A stretch of DNA of 42,365 nt, from positions 1 through 42,365 of the forward strand of contig UQWU01000009.1 in assembly GCA_900544885.1 (NCBI GenBank), given 5' to 3'. This document shows positions 1 through 7,835 of the stretch, in pieces. The DNA comes from an uncultured Phascolarctobacterium sp. GTDB taxonomy: Bacteria; Bacillota; Negativicutes; Acidaminococcales; Acidaminococcaceae. Every line of letters begins with the position of its first letter. Position 1 is the first letter of the stretch. Below the pieces are notes generated by a model, which was not told the origin of the DNA, ran no database searches, and was given only the letters and a program-made list of their open reading frames with translations. The position numbers and the translations under genes were made by a program.

Positions 1-256
1 CATGGCCCGGGCAGTCAACGTGTGCATAGTGACGAGTTGCAGTTTCATATTCAACGTGAGAGGTGTTGATGGTGATACCACGTTCACGTTCTTCAGGAGC
101 TTTATCGATCATGGAGTAGTCCATGAATTCTGCACCACCGCGTTCAGCCAAAACTTTGGTGATTGCTGCGGTAGTAGTAGTTTTACCATGGTCAACGTGA
201 CCGATGGTGCCGATATTCAGATGCGGTTTAGTTCTTTCATATTTAGCTTTTGCCAT
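1..256 (-). CDS. tuf: Elongation factor Tu, N-terminal part (runs off the left edge)
   Basis: EF-Tu delivers aminoacyl-tRNA to the ribosome as a GTP complex. Only the first 85 codons are in the window. The P-loop GHVDHGKT is at residues 19-26, the switch I region has RGITI at about 59-63, and the G3 motif DCPGH is the last thing visible (81-85). The ATG at 256 follows a GGAGG-type ribosome binding site at 261-267. It is the last visible gene of the str operon, 41 bp after fusA, and shares that transcript. The family is about 395-400 residues, so about four fifths lies outside the window. Identification is certain from the G-domain sequence. Confidence 0.97.
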   Translation of the reverse strand, partial: MAKAKYERTKPHLNIGTIGHVDHGKTTTTAAITKVLAERGGAEFMDYSMIDKAPEERERGITINTSHVEYETATRHYAHVDCPGH

Positions 257-297
257 TGTGAAATTCCTCCTTAAGGTTTGTTTGTTAAAACTGAGGC

Positions 298-2400
298 TTA
301 ATTAGTGCCTTTGTTTTTAGCGATAATTGCTTCTGCAATATTTTTAGGTACGTCTTCGTAATGGTCTACTTCCATAGAGTAGTTACCACGGCCTTGAGTT
401 TTGCTGCGCAGGTCGGTTGCATAACCGAACATTTCTGCCAGCGGAACGAAAGCGTTGATAACTTGAGCGCCATTACGAGCTTCCATACCTTCGATGCGAC
501 CACGACGAGAGTTAATATCGCCGATTACATCGCCCATGTATTCTTCCGGAACAGTAACTTCTACTTTCATGTAAGGTTCAAGGATAACCGGGTTAGCTTT
601 TTCAGCACCGCTTCTGAAACCCATAGAACCAGCGATTTTAAATGCCATTTCAGAAGAGTCGACTTCATGGTAAGAACCGTCGTATACAGCTACAGCGATA
701 TCAACCATCGGATAACCAGCAACTACGCCGTTTTCCATAGCTTCTTTGACACCTGCTTCGATAGGTCCGATGTATTCTTTAGGAATAGCACCGCCGACGA
801 TTTTGTTCTCAAACAAGAAGCCTTCGCCAGGTTCACGCGGGGTGATTTCCAACCAGCAATGACCATATTGGCCTTTACCGCCGGACTGACGAACGAATTT
901 ACCTTCAGATTTAACAGCCTTACGAATGGTTTCGCGATAAGCTACTTGCGGGTTACCAACAGTGCAGCCTACTTTGAATTCACGCAGAAGACGGTCAACA
1001 ATGATGTCCAAGTGAAGCTCGCCCATGCCGGAAATAATGGTTTGGGAAGTTTCAGGATCAGTGTGAACACGGAAGGTCGGATCTTCTTCAGCTAATTTTT
1101 GTAAAGCAATGCCCATTTTTTCTTGGTCAGCTTTAGTTTTAGGTTCAACTGCAACGGAAATTACCGGATCAGGGAATACCATGGATTCCAGAATGATCTC
1201 GTTCTTTTCATCACAGAGAGTATCACCAGTAGTGGTATCTTTTAAACCTACAGCAGCTGCGATATCACCGGAGTAAACAACTTCGATTTCTTCACGGTGG
1301 TTAGCATGCATTTGCAGGATACGACCGATACGCTCACGTTTGCCTTTAGTGGAGTTATATACATAAGAACCAGCAGTCAGGGAACCGGAGTATACACGGA
1401 AGAATGCCAGCTTACCAACGAACGGGTCGGTAGCAATCTTGAATGCCAGTGCAGAGAACGGAGCTTCGTCGCTAGACGGACGTTCATCTTCTTCACCAGT
1501 TACAGGATCTACGCCTTTGATGTTAGGAACATCGGTAGGAGCAGGCAGGAAATTGATTACAGCGTCCAGCATAGGTTGTACGCCTTTGTTTTTGTAAGAA
1601 GAACCGCAGCAAACCGGAGTCATCTTGCAAGCGATGGTTTGTTTACGGATACCAGCGATGAGTTCTTCTTCGGTCAGCTCTTCGCCTTCCAAATATTTCA
1701 TCATGAGTTCGTCGTCGCCTTCAGCAACCGCTTCAATCAAAGCTGCACGATATTCTTCAGCTTTTTCTTTCATATCTGCAGGAATTTCTACAAATTCTTC
1801 TTCTTTACCCAGTGCATCATCATAAACGATAGCTCTCATTTTAATCAAGTCAATCATACCAACGAAAGTATCTTCAAAGCCGATCGGCAGTTGAATAGGT
1901 ACTGCATTAGCATTCAGACGAGTTTTCATCATGTCAACTACGTTGTAGAAGTTAGCACCGGTGATGTCCATTTTGTTTACATATGCCATACGAGGTACAT
2001 GGTATTTATCAGCTTGACGCCATACGGTTTCAGACTGAGGTTCAACACCGCCTTTAGCACAGAAAACTGCAACGGAGCCATCAAGTACACGCAGGGAACG
2101 TTCAACTTCTACAGTGAAGTCAACGTGGCCCGGAGTATCGATGATGTTGATACGATGTTTATCAAATTGATGTTCGGAGCCTTCCCAGTAGCAGGTGGTT
2201 GCAGCAGAAGTGATGGTAATACCACGTTCTTGTTCTTGAACCATCCAGTCCATGGTAGCAGCGCCTTCATGGGTTTCACCGATTTTATGTACTCTGCCGG
2301 TATAGAACAGAATACGTTCAGTAGTAGTAGTTTTACCAGCATCGATGTGAGCCATGATGCCGATATTTCTAGTTCTCTCAAGCGGAATTAATCTGCCCAC
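298..2400 (-). CDS. fusA: Elongation factor G
   Basis: EF-G is the GTPase that drives translocation and, with RRF, ribosome recycling in the cytosol. The protein is 700 residues, the normal length. The P-loop AHIDAGKT is at 17-24, G3 DTPGH at 88-92 and G4 NKMD at 142-145. The C-terminal domains III-V are complete. The start codon is GTG at 2398-2400, placed by a GAGGAGG ribosome binding site about 9 nt upstream; no ATG fits as well. It lies between rpsG (36 bp upstream) and tuf (41 bp downstream) in the str operon and must be cotranscribed with them. I see no frameshift or missing motif. Confidence 0.98.
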   Translation of the reverse strand: MGRLIPLERTRNIGIMAHIDAGKTTTTERILFYTGRVHKIGETHEGAATMDWMVQEQERGITITSAATTCYWEGSEHQFDKHRINIIDTPGHVDFTVEVERSLRVLDGSVAVFCAKGGVEPQSETVWRQADKYHVPRMAYVNKMDITGANFYNVVDMMKTRLNANAVPIQLPIGFEDTFVGMIDLIKMRAIVYDDALGKEEEFVEIPADMKEKAEEYRAALIEAVAEGDDELMMKYLEGEELTEEELIAGIRKQTIACKMTPVCCGSSYKNKGVQPMLDAVINFLPAPTDVPNIKGVDPVTGEEDERPSSDEAPFSALAFKIATDPFVGKLAFFRVYSGSLTAGSYVYNSTKGKRERIGRILQMHANHREEIEVVYSGDIAAAVGLKDTTTGDTLCDEKNEIILESMVFPDPVISVAVEPKTKADQEKMGIALQKLAEEDPTFRVHTDPETSQTIISGMGELHLDIIVDRLLREFKVGCTVGNPQVAYRETIRKAVKSEGKFVRQSGGKGQYGHCWLEITPREPGEGFLFENKIVGGAIPKEYIGPIEAGVKEAMENGVVAGYPMVDIAVAVYDGSYHEVDSSEMAFKIAGSMGFRSGAEKANPVILEPYMKVEVTVPEEYMGDVIGDINSRRGRIEGMEARNGAQVINAFVPLAEMFGYATDLRSKTQGRGNYSMEVDHYEDVPKNIAEAIIAKNKGTN

Positions 2401-2436
2401 TTTTTAAATCCTCCTCAAAATAACTGAGTCAGGCCA

Positions 2437-2907
2437 TTACCAACGGTAATGAGCAAACGCTTTATTTGCTTCTGCCATCTTGTGGGTATCTTCACGTTTT
2501 TTAACAGCTGCACCAGTACCATTGGAAGCGTCCATGATTTCACCAGCAACGCGTTCGTACATGGTTCTTTCGCCACGCAGACGAGAGTAGTTTACCAGCC
2601 AGCGGATACCCAAAGTGGTTTTACGGTCAGCACGTACTTCTACAGGAACTTGGTAGTTAGCACCACCAACACGACGAGCACGAACTTCCAGCAACGGCAT
2701 TACGTTTTGCATAGCAGCATCGAAAACCTCGAGAGGATCTTTGCCGGTTTTTGCACGAACCAGGTCGAACGCATCATATACAATGCGTTCAGCAACACCT
2801 TTTTTGCCGTCGAGCATAATTTTGTTAATGAATCTAGTTAAAAGTTTAGAACCGTACACCGGATCCGGCAGTACGTCTCTTTTAGTTACAGGGCCTTTTC
2901 TCGGCAT
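2437..2907 (-). CDS. rpsG: 30S ribosomal protein S7
   Basis: S7 nucleates assembly of the 30S head and binds the 3' domain of 16S rRNA. The 156-residue length and the opening MPRKGPVTKRDVLPDP, followed by a conserved KKGVAERIVYDAF-type segment, match the bacterial family end to end. The ATG at 2907 follows a GGAGGG ribosome binding site. It sits in the usual str-operon order between rpsL and fusA, 46 bp after rpsL. In E. coli S7 autoregulates this operon; nothing in this short intergenic stretch lets me say whether that holds here. Confidence 0.98.
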   Translation of the reverse strand: MPRKGPVTKRDVLPDPVYGSKLLTRFINKIMLDGKKGVAERIVYDAFDLVRAKTGKDPLEVFDAAMQNVMPLLEVRARRVGGANYQVPVEVRADRKTTLGIRWLVNYSRLRGERTMYERVAGEIMDASNGTGAAVKKREDTHKMAEANKAFAHYRW

Positions 2908-2953
2908 GTGTTTCCCTCCTTAGGATTAAATCATTCTTAATGTTTTCTTGAAA

Positions 2954-3334
2954 TTATTTCTTTGCTTTAGCACGTTTTGCACCGTACTTGGAGCGAGATT
3001 GGTTGCGGTTAGCAACGCCTGCAGTATCAAGAGCACCGCGAATGATATGGTAACGCACACCAGGAAGGTCCTTGACTCTTCCGCCTCTGATCAGAACAAC
3101 ACTGTGTTCTTGAAGATTATGGCCGATACCCGGGATATAAGCAGTAACTTCAATGCCGTTAGTCAAACGTACACGAGCTACTTTACGAAGTGCAGAGTTA
3201 GGTTTTTTCGGGGTAGTGGTATAAACACGGGTGCAAACGCCACGTTTTTGCGGGCATTCTTTCAATGCCGGAGCAGTAGATTTAGTTTTCAGAACCTCTC
3301 TGCCTTTACGTACCAATTGGTTAATTGTAGGCAT
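2954..3334 (-). CDS. rpsL: 30S ribosomal protein S12
   Basis: S12 sits at the decoding centre and controls accuracy. The protein is 126 residues and conserved throughout (PTINQLVRKGR at the start, TTPKKPNSALRK in the middle, then GGRVKDLPGVRYH). The two lysines where streptomycin-resistance changes usually fall, K43 and K88 counting Met, are both unchanged. D89, the residue methylthiolated by RimO in E. coli, is present. The ATG is preceded by AGGAGGTG. The gene is the second of the str operon, 52 bp after the small L7Ae-type gene. Confidence 0.98.
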   Translation of the reverse strand: MPTINQLVRKGREVLKTKSTAPALKECPQKRGVCTRVYTTTPKKPNSALRKVARVRLTNGIEVTAYIPGIGHNLQEHSVVLIRGGRVKDLPGVRYHIIRGALDTAGVANRNQSRSKYGAKRAKAKK

Positions 3335-3386
3335 ATCGGCACCTCCTTTCCAAACAATTAGATTTTAATGATTATAAAAACTCAGC

Positions 3387-3653
3387 TTACGCTAAGCCCT
3401 TATCTACTTTAAGTATTGCCGCAGCCGCAGCTTTAACATTTATCCCACAAGCTCTTCCTAATTCCAACATATTTCCTTCCGTAACAACAGGAACATGATG
3501 TTCTTGACAAAGCAAGGATAATTTACTGGTAACACGATCATCCGCATCATTTGCAATGTAGACAACCTCTGCCACTTGTCGAGCAACAGCTTTTTCTGTC
3601 TGCTTAACGCCTACAGTATGCTGTTCAGCTTGTTTCAAAGCTTCAAGCGTCAT
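3387..3653 (-). CDS. L7Ae/L30e-family K-turn RNA-binding protein (YbxF type)
   Basis: This 88-residue basic protein has the L7Ae/L30e/Gadd45 fold signature: an N-terminal helix, a VAEVVYIANDADDRVT strand-turn segment and a VPVVTEGNMLELGRACGI segment with the helix that contacts kink-turn RNA. Related proteins (YbxF/YlxQ) bind K-turns and are often encoded just before rpsL in Bacillota. Here it is the first gene of the str operon, 52 bp before rpsL, directly behind a consensus promoter. The ATG at 3653 has an AAAGGAGG ribosome binding site. Its exact RNA partner is unknown; family assignment is firm, function is inferred. Confidence 0.88.
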   Translation of the reverse strand: MTLEALKQAEQHTVGVKQTEKAVARQVAEVVYIANDADDRVTSKLSLLCQEHHVPVVTEGNMLELGRACGINVKAAAAAILKVDKGLA

Positions 3654-3702
3654 TTAGTTACCTCCTTTTGTTGAGTGCATAGCTCACCCGCAATACTGGT
3701 AT

Positions 3703-3731
3703 ATTGTAACATCTTATACAAAGCATGTCAA
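3703..3731 (-). promoter_or_regulatory. Sigma-A promoter of the str operon
   Basis: On the minus strand there is a perfect -35 TTGACA (3726-3731), a 17-nt spacer and -10 TACAAT (3703-3708), 50 nt before the first gene. It is the only strong promoter upstream of the five-gene operon. It implies that this operon is transcribed independently of rpoBC, which is not adjacent upstream here. Confidence 0.85.
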
Positions 3732-3990
3732 CACTTTTTAACGATTTTTTTAATTTTTTTGTACTCTTTTCCGCTGTATTAATGCACATCTTTCTTTCCA
3801 CGCTACCTAGTGTTTCAAAGCTCCTTTTTGACTGCTTTTCTAATTATTTCCTTCTATATTATTGTCTAAAAATTATTAGCTTTAAAGAGCTAATAAACAA
3901 TTTCGATATTACAAAAGCTTTACATAAATAACACAAGCAAAAGACTATTTTCTTAGCATCACACTGATATGGATACAATATATTTCAGTA
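3732..3990. other. AT-rich intergenic stretch without a gene
   Basis: Between the str promoter and the symporter terminator there is very AT-rich sequence with no credible reading frame: candidates lack a ribosome binding site and are low in complexity. The only structure I see is an inverted repeat TTATTAGCT (3873-3881) / AGCTAATAA (3888-3896). On the minus strand it is followed by TTTTTA, so it may be a second, weak terminator behind the symporter gene. Confidence 0.5.
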
Positions 3991-4026
3991 AAAACAAAAA
4001 TGGGTACTGAAATAAATCAGTACCCA
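3991..4026 (-). terminator. Rho-independent terminator of the symporter gene
   Basis: A perfect 10-bp stem, TGGGTACTGA (4001-4010) against TCAGTACCCA (4017-4026), with a 6-nt loop. On the minus strand it is followed by a U-rich run (3991-4000). It begins 33 nt after the symporter stop codon. Confidence 0.9.
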
Positions 4027-4058
4027 AATAAACGGTCGTAATTATAATACGCTTATTA

Positions 4059-5465
4059 TTACTCCATCTCCATGGCAGCCACTGCCTTTTTCTCAGGGCA
4101 AAGCATAGCAGCTACAGCATAAGCAGCTACGCACACCATCCATTCCAAATAAATAACATTTGGAACGATACGTACTTCAGGCACTAACTGCCACAGCACT
4201 AATACTACCAATCCTGCCAGTAAAGTCCAGAAGCCAGCCTCTTTAGAAGCGTAACGCGGGAAGAAAAGGGCTATAATAACGATGACACTGAAGGCTGCGG
4301 TTAAAGACAGACCTATCATAATTGTACCCAAAATACTTGACACACACATCGCCAAGCCCAAAGTTCCTACGCCACACAATAACACACACAGACGTGTTAC
4401 AAGCAGCTGACGGGAACTGCTACACTCAGGATTAATGAAGCGTTTGTAAATATCACTGGAAAACAACGTACCGGCACTCAGAAGCAAACTGCAAGCAGTA
4501 GAAACATCAGCTGCCCATAAAGCAGCCAAAGTCACACCAGCAAGTACAGGCTGTAAACCCACAATAACCTGAGGCAATGCCAACGCTGCTTGTGCATCAG
4601 GATATACAGCCTTAGCTACAACACCTAAGAAAGCAGCCATTACACCTACAGGCAGCATCAGAATACCGCCCCAGACAAAGCCTTTTTTAGCGGTTGCCGC
4701 ATCCTTTGCACCCAAAGAAATCTGTAAAATACTTTGCAAAGACAGATTAACTGTTACCAAAGTTACCAACCAGCTAGTAATAGTCATCATGCCAACACCA
4801 TCAACAAAGCTGAACCAAGGTACATCAGCGGGCAAAGCAGTTACTAGATTATCAATACTGCCGATTTTACGGAATTCTAAAATAGTAGCTGCAAAAATAC
4901 CTACATAAATCAGCACAATGTTCAAAACATTGGACAAGGATGCAGACCACATGCCACCAATAAAGGTAATGCCGATGAAGGTTGCCGCACTGACCATCAT
5001 ACCTGCCTCGAAATCAAAAATCTCCGGCAGAATCGCATGCAATATACTACCGCCGGCAATATATTGCAAAGAAATGATGACCAATTGGATAACGATCTGA
5101 CAGAACACACCAAGCATTACCGCACCCTTAGTATGATGACGTTCAATAAGCTCGGTAATAGTAGTAATATTCTGCTCGCGATATTTTTTCGCCATAAACA
5201 AGCCCATTACAATCGCACCTAAAGCCCATGCAATAGTGTACCAACCTGCACTAAGTCCTACACGGAAAGCATGCTCAGAAACGCCGATTGTAGATGCACC
5301 ACCGATAGCCAAGCCGATAATCGTAACACAAATTAACGGTGCAGAAAGTCTGCGTCCTGCCAAAGCGAAATTCTCGTTATCGCCTTCACTACGTGTTTTT
5401 GCATACCAAGAGATAGCAAACAGAGCAACAATATACAATATTAAAATTACCAGGGATGTAGACAC
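4059..5465 (-). CDS. Sodium:solute symporter family protein
   Basis: This is a 468-residue integral membrane protein of the SSS family, which couples Na+ entry to uptake of a solute; the substrate cannot be read from the sequence. About 13 hydrophobic segments are visible. The family regions SAPLICVTIIGLAIGGAST near residues 40-60 and AALWAADVSTACSLLLSAGT in the second half are typical. The start is GTG at 5463-5465: an AGGAGG site 7 nt upstream fixes it, and TM1 begins directly after it. A longer reading up to 5513 would put that ribosome binding site inside the gene. It is a single-gene unit with its own terminator and a leader of about 225 nt. Confidence 0.9.
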   Translation of the reverse strand: MSTSLVILILYIVALFAISWYAKTRSEGDNENFALAGRRLSAPLICVTIIGLAIGGASTIGVSEHAFRVGLSAGWYTIAWALGAIVMGLFMAKKYREQNITTITELIERHHTKGAVMLGVFCQIVIQLVIISLQYIAGGSILHAILPEIFDFEAGMMVSAATFIGITFIGGMWSASLSNVLNIVLIYVGIFAATILEFRKIGSIDNLVTALPADVPWFSFVDGVGMMTITSWLVTLVTVNLSLQSILQISLGAKDAATAKKGFVWGGILMLPVGVMAAFLGVVAKAVYPDAQAALALPQVIVGLQPVLAGVTLAALWAADVSTACSLLLSAGTLFSSDIYKRFINPECSSSRQLLVTRLCVLLCGVGTLGLAMCVSSILGTIMIGLSLTAAFSVIVIIALFFPRYASKEAGFWTLLAGLVVLVLWQLVPEVRIVPNVIYLEWMVCVAAYAVAAMLCPEKKAVAAMEME

Positions 5466-5690
5466 AAAAAATCCTCCTAATACATGTCCACGAAAGCACT
5501 GCAACACGTACACTGATTGGCATCCCTACACCACTCTCATATACGTCTAATCGTGCCGCTTTCTGCAGCATATATGAACAATTTATCTCTTTCTAACATA
5601 CAGGTATCGCCCATACCGACAAACATCTCTTATGTAAGCCTCATATGCGCCTATTGATACCCTTCCTATGCCAAGGAAAAGATATTATAT
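5466..5690 (-). other. Long 5' leader of the symporter mRNA, no known element recognised
   Basis: From the promoter at 5694-5722 the mRNA would carry roughly 225 nt before the GTG. The leader can form a GGTAT/ATACC hairpin (5608-5622). It can also form a larger arm, CATATA/TATATG (about 5540-5580), which encloses a GCTGC/GCGGC helix. A 29-codon reading frame starting MFVGMGDTC (about 5536-5625) lies over these structures but has only a weak ribosome binding site. I checked by eye for conserved cores of TPP, FMN, cobalamin, lysine, glycine, purine, M-box, fluoride, ZTP and T-box RNAs and found none. Confidence 0.4.
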
Positions 5691-5693
5691 AAA

Positions 5694-5722
5694 TTATACG
5701 GCATCTCAGAAAACTCGTCAAT
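5694..5722 (-). promoter_or_regulatory. Sigma-A promoter of the symporter gene
   Basis: Minus strand: -35 TTGACG (5717-5722), 17-nt spacer, -10 TATAAT (5694-5699). It is close to consensus and diverges from the tRNA-Arg promoter only about 20 bp away. It is the basis for inferring the long leader. Confidence 0.75.
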
Positions 5723-5739
5723 ATTTTTCTAAAAAAGTA

Positions 5740-5767
5740 TTGACAATTACATAAAATATGTTAAAAT
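5740..5767 (+). promoter_or_regulatory. Promoter of tRNA-Arg(ACG)
   Basis: Plus strand: -35 TTGACA (5740-5745), 16-nt spacer, -10 TAAAAT (5762-5767), 13 nt before the tRNA 5' end. It stands back to back with the symporter promoter. Confidence 0.75.
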
Positions 5768-5780
5768 ATAACATGTTGTT

Positions 5781-5857
5781 GGCCTCATAGCTCAGCTGGA
5801 TAGAGCGTTTGACTACGAATCAAAAGGTCGCAGGTTCGAGTCCTGCTGAGGTCACCA
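5781..5857 (+). tRNA. tRNA-Arg, anticodon ACG
   Basis: A full cloverleaf of 77 nt. The acceptor stem GGCCTCA pairs with TGAGGTC (one G-U pair). The D arm is GCTC/GAGC, and the anticodon stem TTTGA/TCAAA encloses loop CTACGAA with anticodon ACG. The T arm GCAGG/CCTGC has loop TTCGAGT. The 3' CCA is encoded after discriminator A. The A34 anticodon would need deamination to inosine (TadA) to read CGU, CGC and CGA. It is a single-gene unit with its own promoter and terminator. Confidence 0.97.
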
Positions 5858-5868
5858 TTTTAAAAGTA

Positions 5869-5900
5869 ACGACTTCTTATGGAAGTCGTTTTTTTGTTTT
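5869..5900 (+). terminator. Terminator of tRNA-Arg(ACG)
   Basis: Stem ACGACTTC (5869-5876) with GAAGTCGT (5882-5889), 5-nt loop, followed by a run of seven T, 11 nt after the tRNA. Confidence 0.9.
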
Positions 5901-5952
5901 TAATGCATAAATCAGTATATTCCCTTTTAATAAACAAAATAAATATCAATGC

Positions 5953-5995
5953 AAAAAGCGGAACTAGCTATAATAACTAGTCCGCTTTTTATTTT
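5953..5995. terminator. Hairpin with A and T flanks, possible bidirectional terminator
   Basis: Left arm AAAAAGCGGAACTAG (5953-5967) and right arm CTAGTCCGCTTTTT (5977-5990) pair with one bulged A. Flanking A and T tracts would let it terminate in either direction. It lies between the tRNA terminator and the minus-strand gene ending at 6156, in a gap of about 300 bp with no coding sequence. Confidence 0.6.
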
Positions 5996-6079
5996 ATCGA
6001 AACTATTGTAGAAATAAAATTCTATTTCGCAATCTAGCAAAGTTTTTAACAAAACTAAAAATTTACAAATGAAATAAAA

Positions 6080-6136
6080 AAGGCCCGTTTGTTATTCAGT
6101 ATAAAATACAATCTAACAAATCAAGCCCTTTAAAAA
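6080..6136 (-). terminator. Imperfect terminator behind the 6156-6683 gene
   Basis: GTTTGTTA and TAACAAAT pair (with a G-T), flanked by interrupted GGC/GCC pairing and an A run on the left that gives U on the minus strand. It begins about 20 nt after the stop codon. The stem has internal mismatches, so this is a moderate call. Confidence 0.5.
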
Positions 6137-6155
6137 TTGCAACAACTTATTTTTA

Positions 6156-6683
6156 TTATTTTACTAACTTACGCATTTCATCAGCAGTCAAAGTAAAATA
6201 TTCCTTGAGTGTATATAACTCTCTACGGCCACGGCAATCCGCAAATAAAGCTACATCAACGTCAGGAATATTACCTAATGCTTCTTTAATAGACTTGCCG
6301 TTTTTAGCATAAGCTTCGAAACGCAATACGAAATTGTTACCGGTACCCGCCGGAACCAACAATGCTTCAAAATAATCATCGTCACGCAGTACGTTTTTCA
6401 GATTTACTTTACCACGCAGCAAAACATCAGCATATTGCTCCTGCGGAAGATAAATACGCATATACGCATCCAACACAGTGCCTTCTTCTTTACCGATATT
6501 ATCGAACGGAACCTCTAAAGCAAAATCAACACGCTCCGCACTTTCTGCAGTTTTTACAGCAGTAGTACGTTTTTTAGTCAACAAACGCATTTCTGCATCG
6601 CCTTGCAGAGAAATATATAAGCCAACCACAATACAGCCTAAAACAAATAAGGCGACAAGTATACCTACAATATAAAGCAACAT
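6156..6683 (-). CDS. Hypothetical single-pass membrane protein
   Basis: I do not recognise this 175-residue protein. It opens with one hydrophobic helix (residues 2-27, LLYIVGILVALFVLGCIVVGL), then a short basic stretch (RLLTKKR). A soluble mixed alpha/beta region of about 140 residues follows, with no cysteines that suggest a metal site apart from one near the end. The topology is most simply a membrane anchor with a cytosolic or external domain. It is 14 bp downstream of the CofE-like gene and ends the thioesterase/CofE-like/membrane-protein operon, so it may act with them. The ATG at 6683 has a GGGGGAAG-type ribosome binding site. Confidence 0.75.
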   Translation of the reverse strand: MLLYIVGILVALFVLGCIVVGLYISLQGDAEMRLLTKKRTTAVKTAESAERVDFALEVPFDNIGKEEGTVLDAYMRIYLPQEQYADVLLRGKVNLKNVLRDDDYFEALLVPAGTGNNFVLRFEAYAKNGKSIKEALGNIPDVDVALFADCRGRRELYTLKEYFTLTADEMRKLVK

Positions 6684-6697
6684 ATCTTACTTCCCCC

Positions 6698-7342
6698 TTA
6701 CGCCTTATGATAATTTTTGATAATGCAGATCGGTGTTTTTTCACTGCCGTTACCAAAAGGATTATCAATCAAAATTTCTGCTACCTTATCTGCATCCACT
6801 CCTTTAGAAACCCCCAATACTGCAGAACGTTTCAAATCGTTAACGTCGGCAACAGCAGCACCATAGCAGCCACAAGCTTTAGTAATATCCTCTGCGACTT
6901 TTTCCGGTTCAGAAGGACCATAAACAATATGCTTATCATAAGGAGGCATAGTACCGGTAACGTCATCTATCAGACGTGCCTGTTTACCTGCCATGCGATA
7001 AAAAGTACCGGAAACACCGACACATTTAGCAGCAAAACCGCAGATAACAGCCCATACTACTCTCGGACCGCCTTCCGCATCAAGTAATGCCTGCATACTG
7101 TACCAACTGCTAATGCTACCTTTAGACGGAAATAAATGAGATAAAATTTTTGCTAAAGCACCTGGATGGAACTCTTCACAACGCAGTGCACGACCTTGAG
7201 TAATAGCAACTACACTCTCAGCTGTACAAACAACATCATTAGGACCGATTTTGTCTTTACCAAACTCCAGAATAGCATCACAAATATTATCGTGATGAGT
7301 CAAAATTCTTGTCGGAACCGGAATAATTTCATACTTTTCCAT
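6698..7342 (-). CDS. Coenzyme F420-0:L-glutamate ligase-like protein (CofE family)
   Basis: The 214-residue protein resembles the CofE fold (F420_ligase family). Near the N-terminus TRILTHHDNI is followed by a GPNDVVCTAESVVAITQGR segment, which matches the strand-turn with the conserved acidic/Ser-Lys/Gly-Arg positions. In F420 producers CofE adds glutamates to F420-0. I see no F420 pathway gene here and Bacillota of this kind are not known F420 makers, so the real substrate is unknown. The ATG at 7340-7342 is set by GAGGAG 7 nt upstream, inside the end of the thioesterase gene; the stop and start are only 4 bp apart. A longer reading to 7396 lacks a ribosome binding site. Confidence 0.7.
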   Translation of the reverse strand: MEKYEIIPVPTRILTHHDNICDAILEFGKDKIGPNDVVCTAESVVAITQGRALRCEEFHPGALAKILSHLFPSKGSISSWYSMQALLDAEGGPRVVWAVICGFAAKCVGVSGTFYRMAGKQARLIDDVTGTMPPYDKHIVYGPSEPEKVAEDITKACGCYGAAVADVNDLKRSAVLGVSKGVDADKVAEILIDNPFGNGSEKTPICIIKNYHKA

Positions 7343-7346
7343 AATT

Positions 7347-7769
7347 TCACTCCTCTGCAGATTTTTCTGCCATATATACCTTCTGAATCTTTTCAAACCA
7401 GATTGGATCTAAACGCACGATATGACCATTCTTATCAGTAAATACGTTACGTGTATGACCTTCTACAGCCACAGCACCGTCACGCAAACGGATTACTTTA
7501 TATTGAAATTCCATTTTTGCCTTATTAAAAGCACTCATCTTAACCTGTACTTCAAAATCATCATCAAAAGTACAGGAATTTTTATATTTTGCATTAACCT
7601 CGGTAATCGGGAAAATAACACCTGCATCCATTAGCTCGCCTAAAGAAATCCCGCAAGCACGCAGATAAGCTACACGTCCCATCTCAAACCAACGCAGATA
7701 ATTAGCATGATGCACAACACCCATCATATCAGTTTCTACAAAACGTACTTTATCACGAACAGTAATCAT
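7347..7769 (-). CDS. Acyl-CoA thioesterase, YbgC/4HBT hotdog family
   Basis: A 140-residue hotdog-fold protein. The family signature is at residues 9-32: RFVETDMMGVVHHANYLRWFE, with the catalytic-type Asp14 and the following HHANY. Such enzymes hydrolyse short acyl-CoAs or acyl-phosphopantetheine esters in the cytosol. It leads a tight operon with the CofE-like gene (4 bp) and a membrane protein. The ATG at 7769 is preceded by AAGGAG. The substrate is not predictable from the sequence. Confidence 0.9.
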   Translation of the reverse strand: MITVRDKVRFVETDMMGVVHHANYLRWFEMGRVAYLRACGISLGELMDAGVIFPITEVNAKYKNSCTFDDDFEVQVKMSAFNKAKMEFQYKVIRLRDGAVAVEGHTRNVFTDKNGHIVRLDPIWFEKIQKVYMAEKSAEE

Positions 7770-7799
7770 CTTAACTCCTTATTTTGTAATCAATTTATT

Positions 7800-7808
7800 A
7801 TTATATCA
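7800..7808 (-). promoter_or_regulatory. Extended -10 promoter for the thioesterase operon
   Basis: Minus strand reads TGATATAAT: -10 TATAAT (7800-7805) with the TGn extension (7806-7808), about 30 nt before the thioesterase start. No good -35 is visible at 17 nt. Confidence 0.5.
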
Positions 7809-7835
7809 CTTTTAAACAAAATAGCATAATTATTA

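Noticed and set aside
1297..2391. Long open frame on the plus strand opposite fusA
   Set aside because: It is antisense to a full EF-G gene, has no ribosome binding site or family resemblance, and follows from the codon bias of fusA.
2954..3334. Streptomycin-resistance allele of rpsL
   Set aside because: K43 and K88 are both the sensitive-type residues.
5466..5513. Longer N-terminus for the symporter (MYVLQCFRGHVLGG...)
   Set aside because: It would translate across a perfect AGGAGG site, and the first membrane helix begins directly after the internal GTG.
5466..5690. Known riboswitch or T-box in the symporter leader
   Set aside because: No conserved core of the common classes and no UGGNACC T-box sequence was found by eye; reported only as an unassigned leader.
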